Assembly (NCBI GenBank): GCA_965214875.1
Contig: OZ243980.1
Location: 124,001-188,000 of the forward strand
Source of the DNA: CBDAUN01 sp965214875
GTDB taxonomy: Bacteria > Pseudomonadota > Gammaproteobacteria > Arenicellales > JAJDZL01
Direction: 5' to 3'
Length of the DNA: 64,000 nt
Positions 9,621 through 18,576 of this stretch are shown here, in pieces (the stretch's first letter is position 1; each line of letters begins with the position of its first letter). Position numbers and translations under genes: made by a program. The notes below the pieces were generated by a model. That model did not search any database and was not told where the DNA came from. It saw only the letters and a list, made by a program, of their open reading frames with translations.

Positions 9621-9690
9621 CCCAAAATCCGCGTTAGAGATTTTTTTGGGGCGGATTTTGCCGAAATCCGAGGCGCGGAGAGATTTTGGA
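9621..9690 (-). mobile_element. Solo IS1380 left end
   Basis: About 70 bp identical in pattern to the left ends of the IS1380 copies (cccaaaatccgcgttagag, then gcggattttgccgaaatccg). It is joined straight to an IS481 remnant with no transposase. It is a relic of a deletion between two elements. Confidence 0.7.
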
Positions 9691-10075
9691 GCTCGCCGGC
9701 GCAGGACTGGCGGAGCTCGCAGCGGCCGGCGGCGCTGGCGCGCTCGCCGCAGCCGCTATGCTTGGGGCTTTTGGGCGGCAGCGCGAACAGTTCGATGCCG
9801 CGCCGCCGGCAGGCGGTCTCGAACTCGGCCACGGACGCCCTGCTCGCGCAGGTGCCGCTTCCACCGGCAGGGCGTCGCCCGGGAGCAGCCGATCGCCTTC
9901 AGGGCGGTCGACTCGGTCTTGCCCTCAAGGCGAAGCTGGTTGAACAGCGCGAGACTGTCGAAGCGTTCGGCGGACTGCGGCGAAAGCTCGTCGCGGACCG
10001 CGTCGAGACGACAGAATCTGCGGTGCGGACATTCGGTTTGCATGGCGCTCTCTCCCGCCTTTCGGATGTTGGACG
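9691..10075 (-). pseudogene. IS481 transposase remnant
   Basis: From ATG 10043 on the minus strand the frame reads MQTECPHRRFCRLDAVRDEL, the same N-terminus as the two longer IS481 copies, through the helix-turn-helix (ALKAIGCSRATPCRWKR). After HLREQGVR it jumps to a late catalytic segment, AEFETACRRRGIELFALPP, and ends near GRCELRQSCAGEL. The core between, with the first two acidic residues, is deleted. It cannot be active. Confidence 0.75.
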
Positions 10076-10364
10076 AGCCTCGCCGAGGCGCTGCGCCTGA
10101 AGCTTGCAGTCCTCGCTGAAATCGCCGGCATCGGGGTGGCGGCCGGTGATCGAAGCAGGGCGGAGCAATTCTCGCGATTATCGCCGAAAACGCTGGCAAT
10201 CGGCATCCGGACCGTTGCCGGCCCGTCTCGCTGAGCGCTGTCCGGATGGCGCGCGGCATGTCCGCCGGCGCCTTTGCATCGACCGGCCCCCGATGACCGG
10301 CTGTCTATGGGGCCCGGTTCCTTCGGAGCGGGGGGGGGGGTGATTGCTTCTCGGCCTATTTGGG
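10076..10364. other. Gene-free stretch with an 11-G run
   Basis: I see no gene on either strand. The notable feature is a run of 11 G at 10330-10340, between the IS481 remnant and the small frame at 10365-10643. Confidence 0.5.
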
Positions 10365-10643
10365 TCAATTCGAGATTGGCGCCGGCGCAAGGCGGATTGC
10401 CCGTTCGGCGGCGTCCGCGCCCTTGAAGGCCTTTTGCCTGCAGCCGCCGCCTTCAGGCGCATCCTCAAATGCTCCGTCATGCTCGAGCCTGAGGGCTTCG
10501 GCCATGTCCCTCGCGCCGGACTCTCCCGCTTGCGCATTGGCCGCGCCGTCAAAAAGCCTCGCTGCCGCCTTGTCGGCATATGCGGCCATTGCAATGCCTT
10601 CATGCATGACCGCCCATCCCCGTCTTGCCGCTTCGCGCTTCAT
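10365..10643 (-). CDS. Small hypothetical protein
   Basis: A 92-codon Ala-rich, probably helical frame starting MKREAARRGWAVMHEGIAM, with a weak ggag site 10 bases ahead of the start. It lies after the terminator of the minus-strand porin, so it would need its own promoter. It could be a chance frame in GC-rich DNA. No family recognised. Confidence 0.3.
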   Translation of the reverse strand: MKREAARRGWAVMHEGIAMAAYADKAAARLFDGAANAQAGESGARDMAEALRLEHDGAFEDAPEGGGCRQKAFKGADAAERAIRLAPAPISN

Positions 10644-10687
10644 TTCTTCATTGCTCCGTTCCTTTGGAGCGGGTTGCCGCCAAAGAG

Positions 10688-10712
10688 AAAGGGGGCGACC
10701 AGCGCCCCCTTT
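10688..10712 (-). terminator. Rho-independent terminator of the minus-strand porin
   Basis: Perfect 10-bp stem aaagggggcg / cgccccc-ttt with a 5-base loop, about 30 bases after the porin stop on the minus strand, followed by a T-rich stretch in that direction. Confidence 0.75.
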
Positions 10713-10740
10713 CCCTCATCGCTTTTCAAGCGGAATTCCT

Positions 10741-12063
10741 TCAGAAGTTGACGATCAGCCCCACGACGCTGGTGCTGTCCTCGCCTTCGGGCTTGTCGTC
10801 GTTCGAATGCTCGACAAACGCGGTCGCTCCGCCGCCAAGGGCGCGGCTGACCGACAAGCCCCAGGGGCTGCGGTCGTCGTCCTCGACGTGGGCGTTGTCG
10901 GTGACGTCTCGCGCCCACAGCGCCCAGGCTATGCCGGTGTCGCCCGCGCTTCCGTTCAGCGCCAGGTACGCGGTCTTCTCTTCCGTGTCCTCCTTCATCG
11001 GGTCGTTGCTTTCCGTCTGCGAATAGCCAAGCCCCAGGCCTACGCCCGCCACATCGAATTTCGCGCTGGCGTGCATCTTGCTATGCCCGTAGGTCCTCTT
11101 GGTCTCCGTGCCGGTCGCGGTGGCTTTTACGTTTGCCGGAGTCACTGCCTTGTAGGAAAATGTAACATCGGTTCCGTCATCTTCTTCATCGCTGGTGACC
11201 GGGTTTGTAGTTTGCTCAACATGAACATTCTCTACAGTTTTCGAGCAGCCGGTCAAAGTGGTCGAGGCGCATCCATTACTCTCGAAATCGTAATAGTTGC
11301 CGTCAGTATGAAGCGTGATTACATTATCATTAGCTATTGTCTCTCCGGCGCTTAGCACGTTCACAACTGAAACAGGTTTAACTTTAGTACTGTCATTGGC
11401 GTCCACGGTCGAGAGTTTTACGTCTTTGACCTTGCCCTTGTACGCATGGCCCGACGTGGTTCGCCATACGGCACCGGACGAGCCGTAAATTTCATCTGCG
11501 ACGTTTGATTCTCGAAGGGCGATGTCGTGATCCTTGTAGGAGTCCTTGACGTCGTTGTAGCCGACGCCGATCTTGCCGAAGCCCATGTCGAAGCTTGCGC
11601 CGAACATGGCCTGGTCGATGCCGCCGCCGGTGTCGGCGTCCGGATTCAGGTAGGCGTCGACCTGGAAGCTGGCCGGCCCGGTCGAGGCGCCGTAGGATAT
11701 GCCGTTGGTGAGCTTGTTGTCCGTGCCGCTTGCGCCAAGCCAGATGCTCGGATCGCGCGCGAACCCGTTGTGCGCGTTGGTGGCCGAGGTGAACTTGCCC
11801 AGCAGGACTCTTCCGAAGCCGCCCGAAAGCCCCGCGTAGGCCAAGCGGTTGCCGCCCTGCTCCGGCTGGTCGATGTCGACTTCGTACTGGTACACGGCCG
11901 ACAGCCCTTCGGACACCTCGTTCGAGCCCTTGACGCCCCAGCGCGAGCCGAGATCGTCGAACTCGGCGTCCTGTCCGGACGAAAAATTCAGGCCGCCGCG
12001 CATCGAGCCGTACCAGGTCGCGCCGCCGTGCTCGTCCGCGAAGCCACTTGACGGCGCGGTCAA
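10741..12063 (-). CDS. General porin, probably lacking a signal peptide
   Basis: About 440 residues with Gram-negative general-porin features: ATWYGSMRGGLNF as first strand, GSRWGVKGSNEVSEGLSAVY, GLSGGFGRVLLGKF, a YGASTGPASFQVDAY strand and a C-terminus ending in aromatic Phe (GLIVNF) as recognised by the barrel-assembly machinery. A large inserted loop (about residues 170-290) contains two Cys. The paralogue at 12552 has a full signal peptide. Here the matching DNA upstream of LTAPSSG is degraded: the only start is TTG at 12063 within the old signal region, and an in-frame TAA lies just upstream. Unless translation uses another route, the product would not be exported, so the gene may be recently inactivated. 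Confidence 0.75.
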   Translation of the reverse strand: MTAPSSGFADEHGGATWYGSMRGGLNFSSGQDAEFDDLGSRWGVKGSNEVSEGLSAVYQYEVDIDQPEQGGNRLAYAGLSGGFGRVLLGKFTSATNAHNGFARDPSIWLGASGTDNKLTNGISYGASTGPASFQVDAYLNPDADTGGGIDQAMFGASFDMGFGKIGVGYNDVKDSYKDHDIALRESNVADEIYGSSGAVWRTTSGHAYKGKVKDVKLSTVDANDSTKVKPVSVVNVLSAGETIANDNVITLHTDGNYYDFESNGCASTTLTGCSKTVENVHVEQTTNPVTSDEEDDGTDVTFSYKAVTPANVKATATGTETKRTYGHSKMHASAKFDVAGVGLGLGYSQTESNDPMKEDTEEKTAYLALNGSAGDTGIAWALWARDVTDNAHVEDDDRSPWGLSVSRALGGGATAFVEHSNDDKPEGEDSTSVVGLIVNF

Positions 12064-12551
12064 GTGGCTTTTGAATTATTGTCGCAAAAACAATGAAATA
12101 GGAAACTTCACTCGATGAAGCGAGCCGATTCCGGTTCTACTAAGCGAGCGAACCTGCCCAGAAATCGAAAAATGCAGATGCAGCGCCGGCTCAGAAGATG
12201 CCGGATATTTTTAATTCTTTATCGATGCGCGGCTGCCCGATTTGAAATAAATTGCCAGGCCGGTTTTTTCGAAAATCGCCAATCGTGGTCGATTTTCCGA
12301 TTCAAGGCATGGTGATCAAAATTGCAACATCTCGGGGCCAAGATATCGATTTTGCGTATAGAATTCAGGCGAAATGTTGCACGCTCGCAACAAAATGCGC
12401 GCCGCTTCACTGGAAATGGCATCTCATCAAGGGGAGGAATATGCTGAATGCTTAAAATACGAGGTCAATGAAATTACGCCTCTTTGCGATAGCAAAAGTG
12501 CGCTGACTTTCATCCTATAGACAACCTAAATCATATTTGAGGGTTTAAACA
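12064..12551. promoter_or_regulatory. Intergenic region between divergent porins
   Basis: About 490 bases, AT-richer than the flanks, must hold the promoters of both porins. A four-codon frame (ATG CTG AAT GCT TAA, 12441-12455) follows a near-perfect ribosome site, aaggggagga. It could be a leader or a remnant start. The porin start at 12552 is preceded by gagg. I cannot place promoters with confidence. Confidence 0.4.
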
Positions 12552-13619
12552 ATGAAAAAGCAATTTATTGCATTAGGAGTCGCAAGCCTCTTGACCGCGC
12601 CGTCAGTTGGTCTGCTGCTTGCGCCGTCCGAGGCGTCGGCCGAGGCGACCTGGTACGGCTCGTTTCGCGCCAGAATGCACAGCCAGGACGGCCACACGAT
12701 TTTGCGAAACGGCGGCTCGCGCTGGGGCGTCAAGGGCTCGAACGAGGTTTCGGAAGGGCTTTCGGCCGTGTACCGCATGGAAGTCGGCCTGGATCTGGGC
12801 AAGGCCGACAACTCCGACAACGACCGGCTTTCGTTTGTCGGGCTCTCCGGCGGCTTCGGCTCGATCACGGCCGGCAAGGTCTGGAGCGCATTCTACAACC
12901 ACGTCGGCGTGGTGACCGACACCGGCGTCGGTAGCACGAATGATGCCGGCGTGTCCTACCGAAGCGCGCACACGGTCTCCTACGCCGCCTCGACCGGTCC
13001 TGTGAATTTCCAGGTGGATTTGGTGATGGCTCCGAATTTGGATGGACCCAAAGCAGGTGCTAATAATCAGGAAACCGTCGCAAACCGAACTGCATGGATC
13101 AAAGATAATGCGACAAAAATGGGGGCAGTGAAAAGTAAGAGCCTGGACGCGGCGCAATTCGGCCTGACTTTGGATACCGGCTTCGCCACCGTCGGACTTG
13201 CCACGCACAGCCAGGACAAGGGCGACGGATCCGAGAAAAAGATTGGTAGCAAGAAGGCGAATGGACTCGGCGTCTCCTTCCCCGTGTCCGGATTCAATAT
13301 CTATGCATCCCATACCACGATAAAGGATAAGACGGATGGAGTCGGGAATGCGGCCGGCACCACTGTCAAAAAGAAGCATAACCACGCCGGCGTATCCGGT
13401 CCTGTCGCCGACACCGGGTTGACTTTCGTTGCCAACTTCGCGGACATCGATGATGGCGACAGCGCGACCAAGCACGGCGAGAATCCGTGGAATATTTCAA
13501 TTGCTAGAAGTCTGGGCGGCGGAGCAACCGTAGCAGCTGAATACATCGACAACGATGACAACAGAAAGACAAACGCAAAAAAGAACGAGACGGTTGTTCA
13601 GTTGAAAGTGGACTTCTAA
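12552..13619 (+). CDS. General outer-membrane porin
   Basis: A 355-residue porin with an intact Sec signal peptide (MKKQFIALGVASLLTAPSVG, cleavage expected after EASA near residue 32). It then has ATWYGSFRARMHSQDGH as the first strand, GSRWGVKGSNEVSEGLSAVYRME, LSFVGLSGGFGSITAGKVW and a constriction-loop-like segment near residues 115-135. Aromatic-ended strands continue to the C-terminal Phe (VVQLKVDF). It forms trimeric diffusion pores for small solutes in the family. It is divergent from the other porin. A strong terminator follows directly. Fragments of a close copy lie at 1085-1570. Confidence 0.9.
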   Translation: MKKQFIALGVASLLTAPSVGLLLAPSEASAEATWYGSFRARMHSQDGHTILRNGGSRWGVKGSNEVSEGLSAVYRMEVGLDLGKADNSDNDRLSFVGLSGGFGSITAGKVWSAFYNHVGVVTDTGVGSTNDAGVSYRSAHTVSYAASTGPVNFQVDLVMAPNLDGPKAGANNQETVANRTAWIKDNATKMGAVKSKSLDAAQFGLTLDTGFATVGLATHSQDKGDGSEKKIGSKKANGLGVSFPVSGFNIYASHTTIKDKTDGVGNAAGTTVKKKHNHAGVSGPVADTGLTFVANFADIDDGDSATKHGENPWNISIARSLGGGATVAAEYIDNDDNRKTNAKKNETVVQLKVDF

Positions 13620-13640
13620 ACCGTTTCCTGAAAATATGAA

Positions 13641-13676
13641 AAGCGGCGCACGGCTTAAGTGCGCCGCTTTTTTTTG
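13641..13676 (+). terminator. Rho-independent terminator of the plus-strand porin
   Basis: Perfect stem aagcggcgcac / gtgcgccgctt with a 7-base loop, then a run of T. It starts 22 bases after the porin stop. Confidence 0.9.
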
Positions 13677-14124
13677 TAGTGTGCGATTGCAATTGCTTCA
13701 TCAAACGGCTAGAGCAATCCTTAAGGCAAGGTCTTCGCCGGCAGCAGCGACATGAAACTGCCCGTCGAAGAGTTCATGCGGTGTTCATCATGCATGGCTC
13801 CCCCGCCACAAAGTGCGTCATTTCGGCATCCTGTCAACCAAGCACCAAGGCAGTCACGTCACAGCCCAGGTGTAGATACAAACGGCTGGAGCTCTGACGT
13901 GCCGCCGCTCGACGCATAAGATGACCACACCCAACGCAACCGCAAAACTTTCACCTTCAGCCTCGAAATCGGCGATTCTTTCCCTATAGCAGTCAACTAG
14001 GGTTTTATGGCTTCGTTCAATGGAGACTAGCAGAACCTGCTTCGCGAGCATCAACTAACCGTAAAATTGCTGTAGAAATAGTCGTTCCATAGCTCTCCAC
14101 GGTTCAATAGTAAAGCAGCACAGT
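13677..14124. other. Gene-free stretch
   Basis: About 450 bases between the porin terminator and the first glycosyltransferase. A 66-codon minus-strand frame (13854-14054) has no start signals or recognisable family. I see nothing else. Confidence 0.4.
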
Positions 14125-15465
14125 TCACCGGTCGATCAGACCGGCTTTGTGAGCCAGTTCTTCGATATCGGAGTTTGGAAAGTGTTTTTTTTCATTGAAT
14201 GCAGCGGGCAAACGCGACTCTCTCTCGTTCCAGTTGTCGCTTAGTCCTTGAAAGTGAAAAAAATAGATATCCTCACTAGGCGCTTGAACCATATGATATT
14301 GCGGTCGCGGATGCTCGATTTGAAACACTTTCAACATTCGTTTCAATTGCCATATTCTTCGTTCAACTTGCCGGACAATAAGATATATCGACCGCTTTAG
14401 TGAGCCATGATTAGTTATCTTATGCGGCATCCGTTGGACTTTGTGCACGTTGCAATAGAACTCGCCGGAGAATCGGAAAATATATTTTGTCCATTGATAA
14501 TTTACTCCGGTGCGGCGAAATTCAGGAAAATCCACATCTGGACTGCCCCCAAAGTTGCCATAGTCCCAAACGTAGTCGAAAAACCTTGCTTGACAATTCT
14601 TCCCTTCGGGATTCAATACATTGGCAATGACTCTCTCTTTGATGTGAACCGCAAATTCAAATGGTGATTGCAAGATCGAATCGATGTAGCCCGGAAGGCG
14701 GTGACCATGTGGGGATGCCAAATATTCGTCAACATCCAAATTCATACAGTACGACGGATTACTCATCGAATCGTAATGCTCTCCAAACATCATCCTGCGA
14801 TGGTTAAGTGAACCGCGCTGCGCATACGGTGTATGGTCCGGAAAGGGCCAATAAACGAAAACCACCTCTACCTCCGATCCTAGCGAGTTCAACATGTCAA
14901 TTAATTCTTCCTGGTGGTCGCTTCCATTGTCGTAGATCAATACTCTTTTTATGCCGAACAATCTTGAATGCCATAAAATCCAATCGCGAATCCAAACCAA
15001 ACGGTTGTTTCTCTGGACAGTAGACAAGGTGAGTCTTACTTCGTCATGCGGAAGATGCACGGTGTTGCCCGTTTGATCTTTAACATTTATTCGCGTATGG
15101 ATTGATATTTTGACAGGTTCGCTTTCTCCAAATTGAAGTATTGCTTGGAACAAATCGGGAGGATTTTCTTTGAATTTTTCCGATACCAGAAAAACTAATT
15201 CGTCAATTTTATTAATTCGATAAGCCATTACCTTACTTTCTGCCCCCCCACTACACTTAATGGAAATCCGCAGTGCGAGAGAGTCGTTTTCTAATCCGTA
15301 TTGAGCTGGGCCAATTCCAATCAGCCGCATCATCTTTCGCGAAAAAAAGAAATCATAAAATGCAATTCGATCAACGCTATTAGCACCAATGCCAATGTGC
15401 GAGACATTAATATGCAAATCATTCGGCAGTTTAATTACGTTAGGTGTATAGAAATACATAATCAA
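14125..15465 (-). CDS. GT92-like glycosyltransferase, paralogue 1
   Basis: A 446-residue protein of a family present three times here. An N-terminal strand-rich domain (residues 1-150) precedes a GT-A-type core: LTLSTVQRNNRLVWIRDWILWH, then VLIYDNGSDHQEE (nucleotide-sugar pocket), RGSLNHRRMMF and NLDVDEYL, the DxD metal-binding motif. A conserved FFHFQGL..NW block lies near the C-terminus. This order is that of glycosyltransferase family 92/GT2-like enzymes that add a sugar to a surface glycan in the cytoplasm. A run of seven C (15243-15249) falls early in the gene. Donor and acceptor cannot be predicted. IS1380 copy C lies just upstream. Confidence 0.75.
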   Translation of the reverse strand: MIMYFYTPNVIKLPNDLHINVSHIGIGANSVDRIAFYDFFFSRKMMRLIGIGPAQYGLENDSLALRISIKCSGGAESKVMAYRINKIDELVFLVSEKFKENPPDLFQAILQFGESEPVKISIHTRINVKDQTGNTVHLPHDEVRLTLSTVQRNNRLVWIRDWILWHSRLFGIKRVLIYDNGSDHQEELIDMLNSLGSEVEVVFVYWPFPDHTPYAQRGSLNHRRMMFGEHYDSMSNPSYCMNLDVDEYLASPHGHRLPGYIDSILQSPFEFAVHIKERVIANVLNPEGKNCQARFFDYVWDYGNFGGSPDVDFPEFRRTGVNYQWTKYIFRFSGEFYCNVHKVQRMPHKITNHGSLKRSIYLIVRQVERRIWQLKRMLKVFQIEHPRPQYHMVQAPSEDIYFFHFQGLSDNWNERESRLPAAFNEKKHFPNSDIEELAHKAGLIDR

Positions 15466-15650
15466 AAATCGCTACGTGATTTGAGCAGGTTCGAATTCAT
15501 TTTGAGATATTGCCAAAAGTAAGGAGCGATTAATAAACATTGCCTGTTTCCGTATAGGAGGACTCACCCTGTATCCGGAGTCGGTCAAAATCGGCTAAAT
15601 TCGCCATAATTGGTAAACTGCCATTTTTAATATTCAAGACAAAGTAGGGA

Positions 15651-17267
15651 CCCAAAATCCGCGTTAGAGATTTTTTTGGGGCGGATTTTGCCGAAATCCG
15701 GGGCGCGGAGAGATTTTGGCGTTCGCCGCGGCGATGCCGGGCGGGACGCGGCCGGAAAGGGCGGAGGAGCGGAACCGGGGCGAAAGATCAATGACAGTCC
15801 GCAACGCGCCGGGACGCAGCCGATTTTTTTGTCGTGCGCGCGATGCTTTTTTTGCGTTTCCGGCGGCTGCGGCGCCAGGGCCGTCGCCCGGATCATGCCG
15901 ATGGCGTCGCTAAGCCGCCGCGCGCGCGTCGCACAGCTTCAAGGCCCGGCCCCTGGCATGGCGCGCGATCTTGCCCGCCCTGCAGCAGAGCCGGCGGCGA
16001 AAGGTCTCGATGCGCATCGACTCGCAGCTCGCGTCCAGCGCCTGGCGCATCAGCGCGAACAGGTTGAACGCGAGCATGCACAGCGCGGAATGCAGCGCGT
16101 TGGCATGGAAGTCGCTGCACGGGGGATGCGCCGCGCCGAAGCCGCTGCGAAGCTCGCGGATGCGATTTTCGGAGTCGTCGCCCCTGCGGCTGCATCAGCG
16201 GACCGCCCGCGAGTCGCTCCGCCGGCAGAGGCTGGTCGCCAGCGCCCGGTAGATGTAGCCGCCCTGCGACAGGGTGTCGCCGGCCTGCGGGCAGCCGGGC
16301 TCGAGCTCCTGCTGGCCGGATTTTCTAAGCCGCTGCACCACCACCGCGAACGCTTCGGGCGTGTCGTTCATCGAGTGCGGGAACCGCGCCGTCTGCTGCG
16401 TCTCGCTCGCCGCCCCGTCGCGCTCGATGAAGGGCTGCCGCCGCGACTCGTCCAGCGCCCCGGTCTGCTCGACCACGCTCGCGTCGAGCCTGGCGCGGAT
16501 CGCGTAGCCGATTCCCCGGCTCGTGAAGTGGTTGATGATCCTCGCCTGGCAGCCGGCCGCGTCGATGCGGGCGCGATGCACCTCGGCGCCCTTGGGCAGG
16601 GCGCGCTCGCACTGGCGGACGAACTCGAAGTTGCGCGCGTTCGGCGAGACCGGGCCGCCCCTGAACTCCGCCGCCACCGCCATGCCGGTCTCGGCGATAT
16701 GGCCGACGATCGGCATGCAGCCCCGCTCCTTCTTGCATGCGGACTCCGCCGAAGACTTCTCGCAGCGCCGCGGTCGCGTCGATGTCCAGGGCCGCCCTTT
16801 TCCGATGGTGCAGCGCGACCGCCAGCAGCCGGCGGTTCACCAGCTGCAGGGCATGCAGCGTGCGGCCCAAGGCGTCGTCGCCCGGCAGCCGGCGGATGCC
16901 GAGCAGCTCCAGCAGCGGCCGCTCCTCGCGCAGCTGCGCCACTCCGCTCAGATGCCGCGAGCCCTCGTGCATCATCAGCATGAACGTCGTCAAATACGCC
17001 CCCGGGCGCAAGCCGCGGCTGCTGCCCGGCTCCGGCATCAGCCGCTCGAAATGGGTGTCGAGCCCCAGCTTGCGGATCAGCTCGGCGAGCGCCGCCAAGC
17101 CGCTTCGCGAAGCCGATTTGTCTTTCGTGGTCGAAATCTTGCAGGATTGGATGTCCATAAAGCCTTGCTCCGATCGGGTCCGCCCAACGGGTGAAATTTT
17201 GTGTTGTTAAAAACCCGCATTATGCAAGGCTTTATCCCCTTTTGCAGCCACCCTAACGCGATTTTAA
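15651..17267 (-). mobile_element. IS1380-family element, copy C
   Basis: Both ends match the other copies. 1617 bp, nearly as long as copy D. Inserted in the glycan cluster between GT92-like paralogue 1 and GT2-like paralogue 1, next to a copy of repeat R. Confidence 0.85.
15880..17158 (-). pseudogene. IS1380 transposase (copy C), broken
   Basis: Starts MDIQSCKISTTKDKSASRSG and keeps the block LLELLGIRRLPGDDALGRTL and LDIDATAALREVFGG, then continues only in another frame with KKERGCMPIVGHIAETG. The in-frame TGA after DSRAVR is present. Except for these shared lesions and small indels, domain content is near complete. Confidence 0.8.
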
Positions 17268-17277
17268 AGAAATACAG

Positions 17278-17358
17278 TCTTAAAATATTGATAATGAAAG
17301 AATATAATATTGTTTCTTCCGTTTTAGCGTAGCCGCCGAAGGCGGGCTTGCCCACTTC
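17278..17358 (-). repeat. Dispersed hairpin repeat R, copy 2
   Basis: On the minus strand: aagcccgccttcggcggctacgct, then TTCTTTCATTATCAATATTTTA. The hairpin GCCCGCC-ttc-GGCGG(C) is well kept. It directly adjoins the right end of IS1380 copy C. Confidence 0.6.
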
Positions 17359-17549
17359 TAAGAAGCAAACTAGATTGACATGCGAAACATGCTTTTTTAC
17401 CATGTTGCAATCTTTTCTGAACGAGCTCACTATTTACAGCACCATCAGTGACCCGTAAAGTAGCAATATGGACCAAACTTTGTGTCGGGGTCTAATCCTT
17501 CAAGGTGGAGTCGGGCTTTGTATCATGTGCTCATCTCGTGTCGTTTCTT

Positions 17550-18428
17550 TCAACGATCATTGCATAGTACCCGCGCCAACCGCTTGGTAGTAGAATCATC
17601 CCAATCTCTCCAGCGAGACAGGCTTGGCCGCTCAGTCTCAAAGCGTTGTTTAACCAATGTATATGGGTTAGCCTTTAGATTTAGTTTACAGTAGCCTCTT
17701 TTAATTGGTCTAACTATCTCTCTTTTGATTCTGTCAAAACGTGTCGGGTTTCTGTTAGCAACATATATTTGTCTTCCACCGCCAATATGTCGAACGAACT
17801 GACGCGATAGGCAGATTACCCGGTATCCTAGCATTTGGTACGCTCTTGCGATTTTTGATTCTCCAATATTTCTCCCAAGTTCTGCATAAGGTCCTACGAT
17901 TCGGTAATCGCGCATACGACGTAAACCAGGGTTGAAATGCAGTCCTACGAACCGCCAGCCAGATCGCGCATCGGCAACATGGTAACTGATGCCGCAATCT
18001 GCCTTAGCCGCTGGAAGAAAGCAATTCGGAGTCCCAAAAGAATCAGGTGTAAGCAAACTTACTGTAGAGCAACTATCAAACTCCTTGAGAATCGCAAAAG
18101 ATTTTGCAATGAAACCGTTCTCAACAAATTCCCAATCATCTTCGCAGTGGAATATCCATTCTGTTTCAACGTGTGAATATAGTCGATCAATTGATCGGAA
18201 TTGGCCAAGTTTCTGCTCATTAACAATCGTTTCAATTTCAACGCCTGTTTTATAAGTGAATCTATTCACTACATCGTGAACTGAGCGGTCACCGCTGTCT
18301 TCAATTATCAGAACCTTTGTGGGGGGGGTCTCTTCAAGACATGGGAACATTGATTCAAGCGTACATTCCAGAAGATCAAAACGTCCGCATGAAGTCAATG
18401 CGACAGTGTAGGGGTCAACCATCAGCAC
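17550..18428 (-). CDS. GT2-like glycosyltransferase, paralogue 1
   Basis: A 292-residue, single-domain GT-A-type transferase. It starts YTVALTSCGRFDLLECTLES, followed by KVLIIEDSGDRSV, KLGQFRSIDRLYSHVETEW, the HCEDDWEF acidic motif (DxD position), NPGLRRMRDYRIVGPYAELG and RHIGGGRQIYV. These blocks recur in the two paralogues at 24837 and 31680. A run of eight C on the coding strand (18321-18328) lies at about codon 34-36; a one-base slip would truncate the protein early, so the gene may be phase-variable. It probably acts on a cytoplasmic glycan intermediate. Confidence 0.75.
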   Translation of the reverse strand: MLMVDPYTVALTSCGRFDLLECTLESMFPCLEETPPTKVLIIEDSGDRSVHDVVNRFTYKTGVEIETIVNEQKLGQFRSIDRLYSHVETEWIFHCEDDWEFVENGFIAKSFAILKEFDSCSTVSLLTPDSFGTPNCFLPAAKADCGISYHVADARSGWRFVGLHFNPGLRRMRDYRIVGPYAELGRNIGESKIARAYQMLGYRVICLSRQFVRHIGGGRQIYVANRNPTRFDRIKREIVRPIKRGYCKLNLKANPYTLVKQRFETERPSLSRWRDWDDSTTKRLARVLCNDR

Positions 18429-18576
18429 TTAATCACATTCATGGATTAATTGATCTTGCGGCTCCCTGAACTACCGCGAGCGGTTCGCGTTTTCAAGATT
18501 TGAATTCAAAATCGATTTTGGCAAGATTCGAGCAGTTTGCCAACAGCGCAAAATTTTTCGGTCCTACGGGTCTTTT

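Noticed and set aside
12603..13475. A 290-codon minus-strand open frame
   Set aside because: Antisense of the intact porin.
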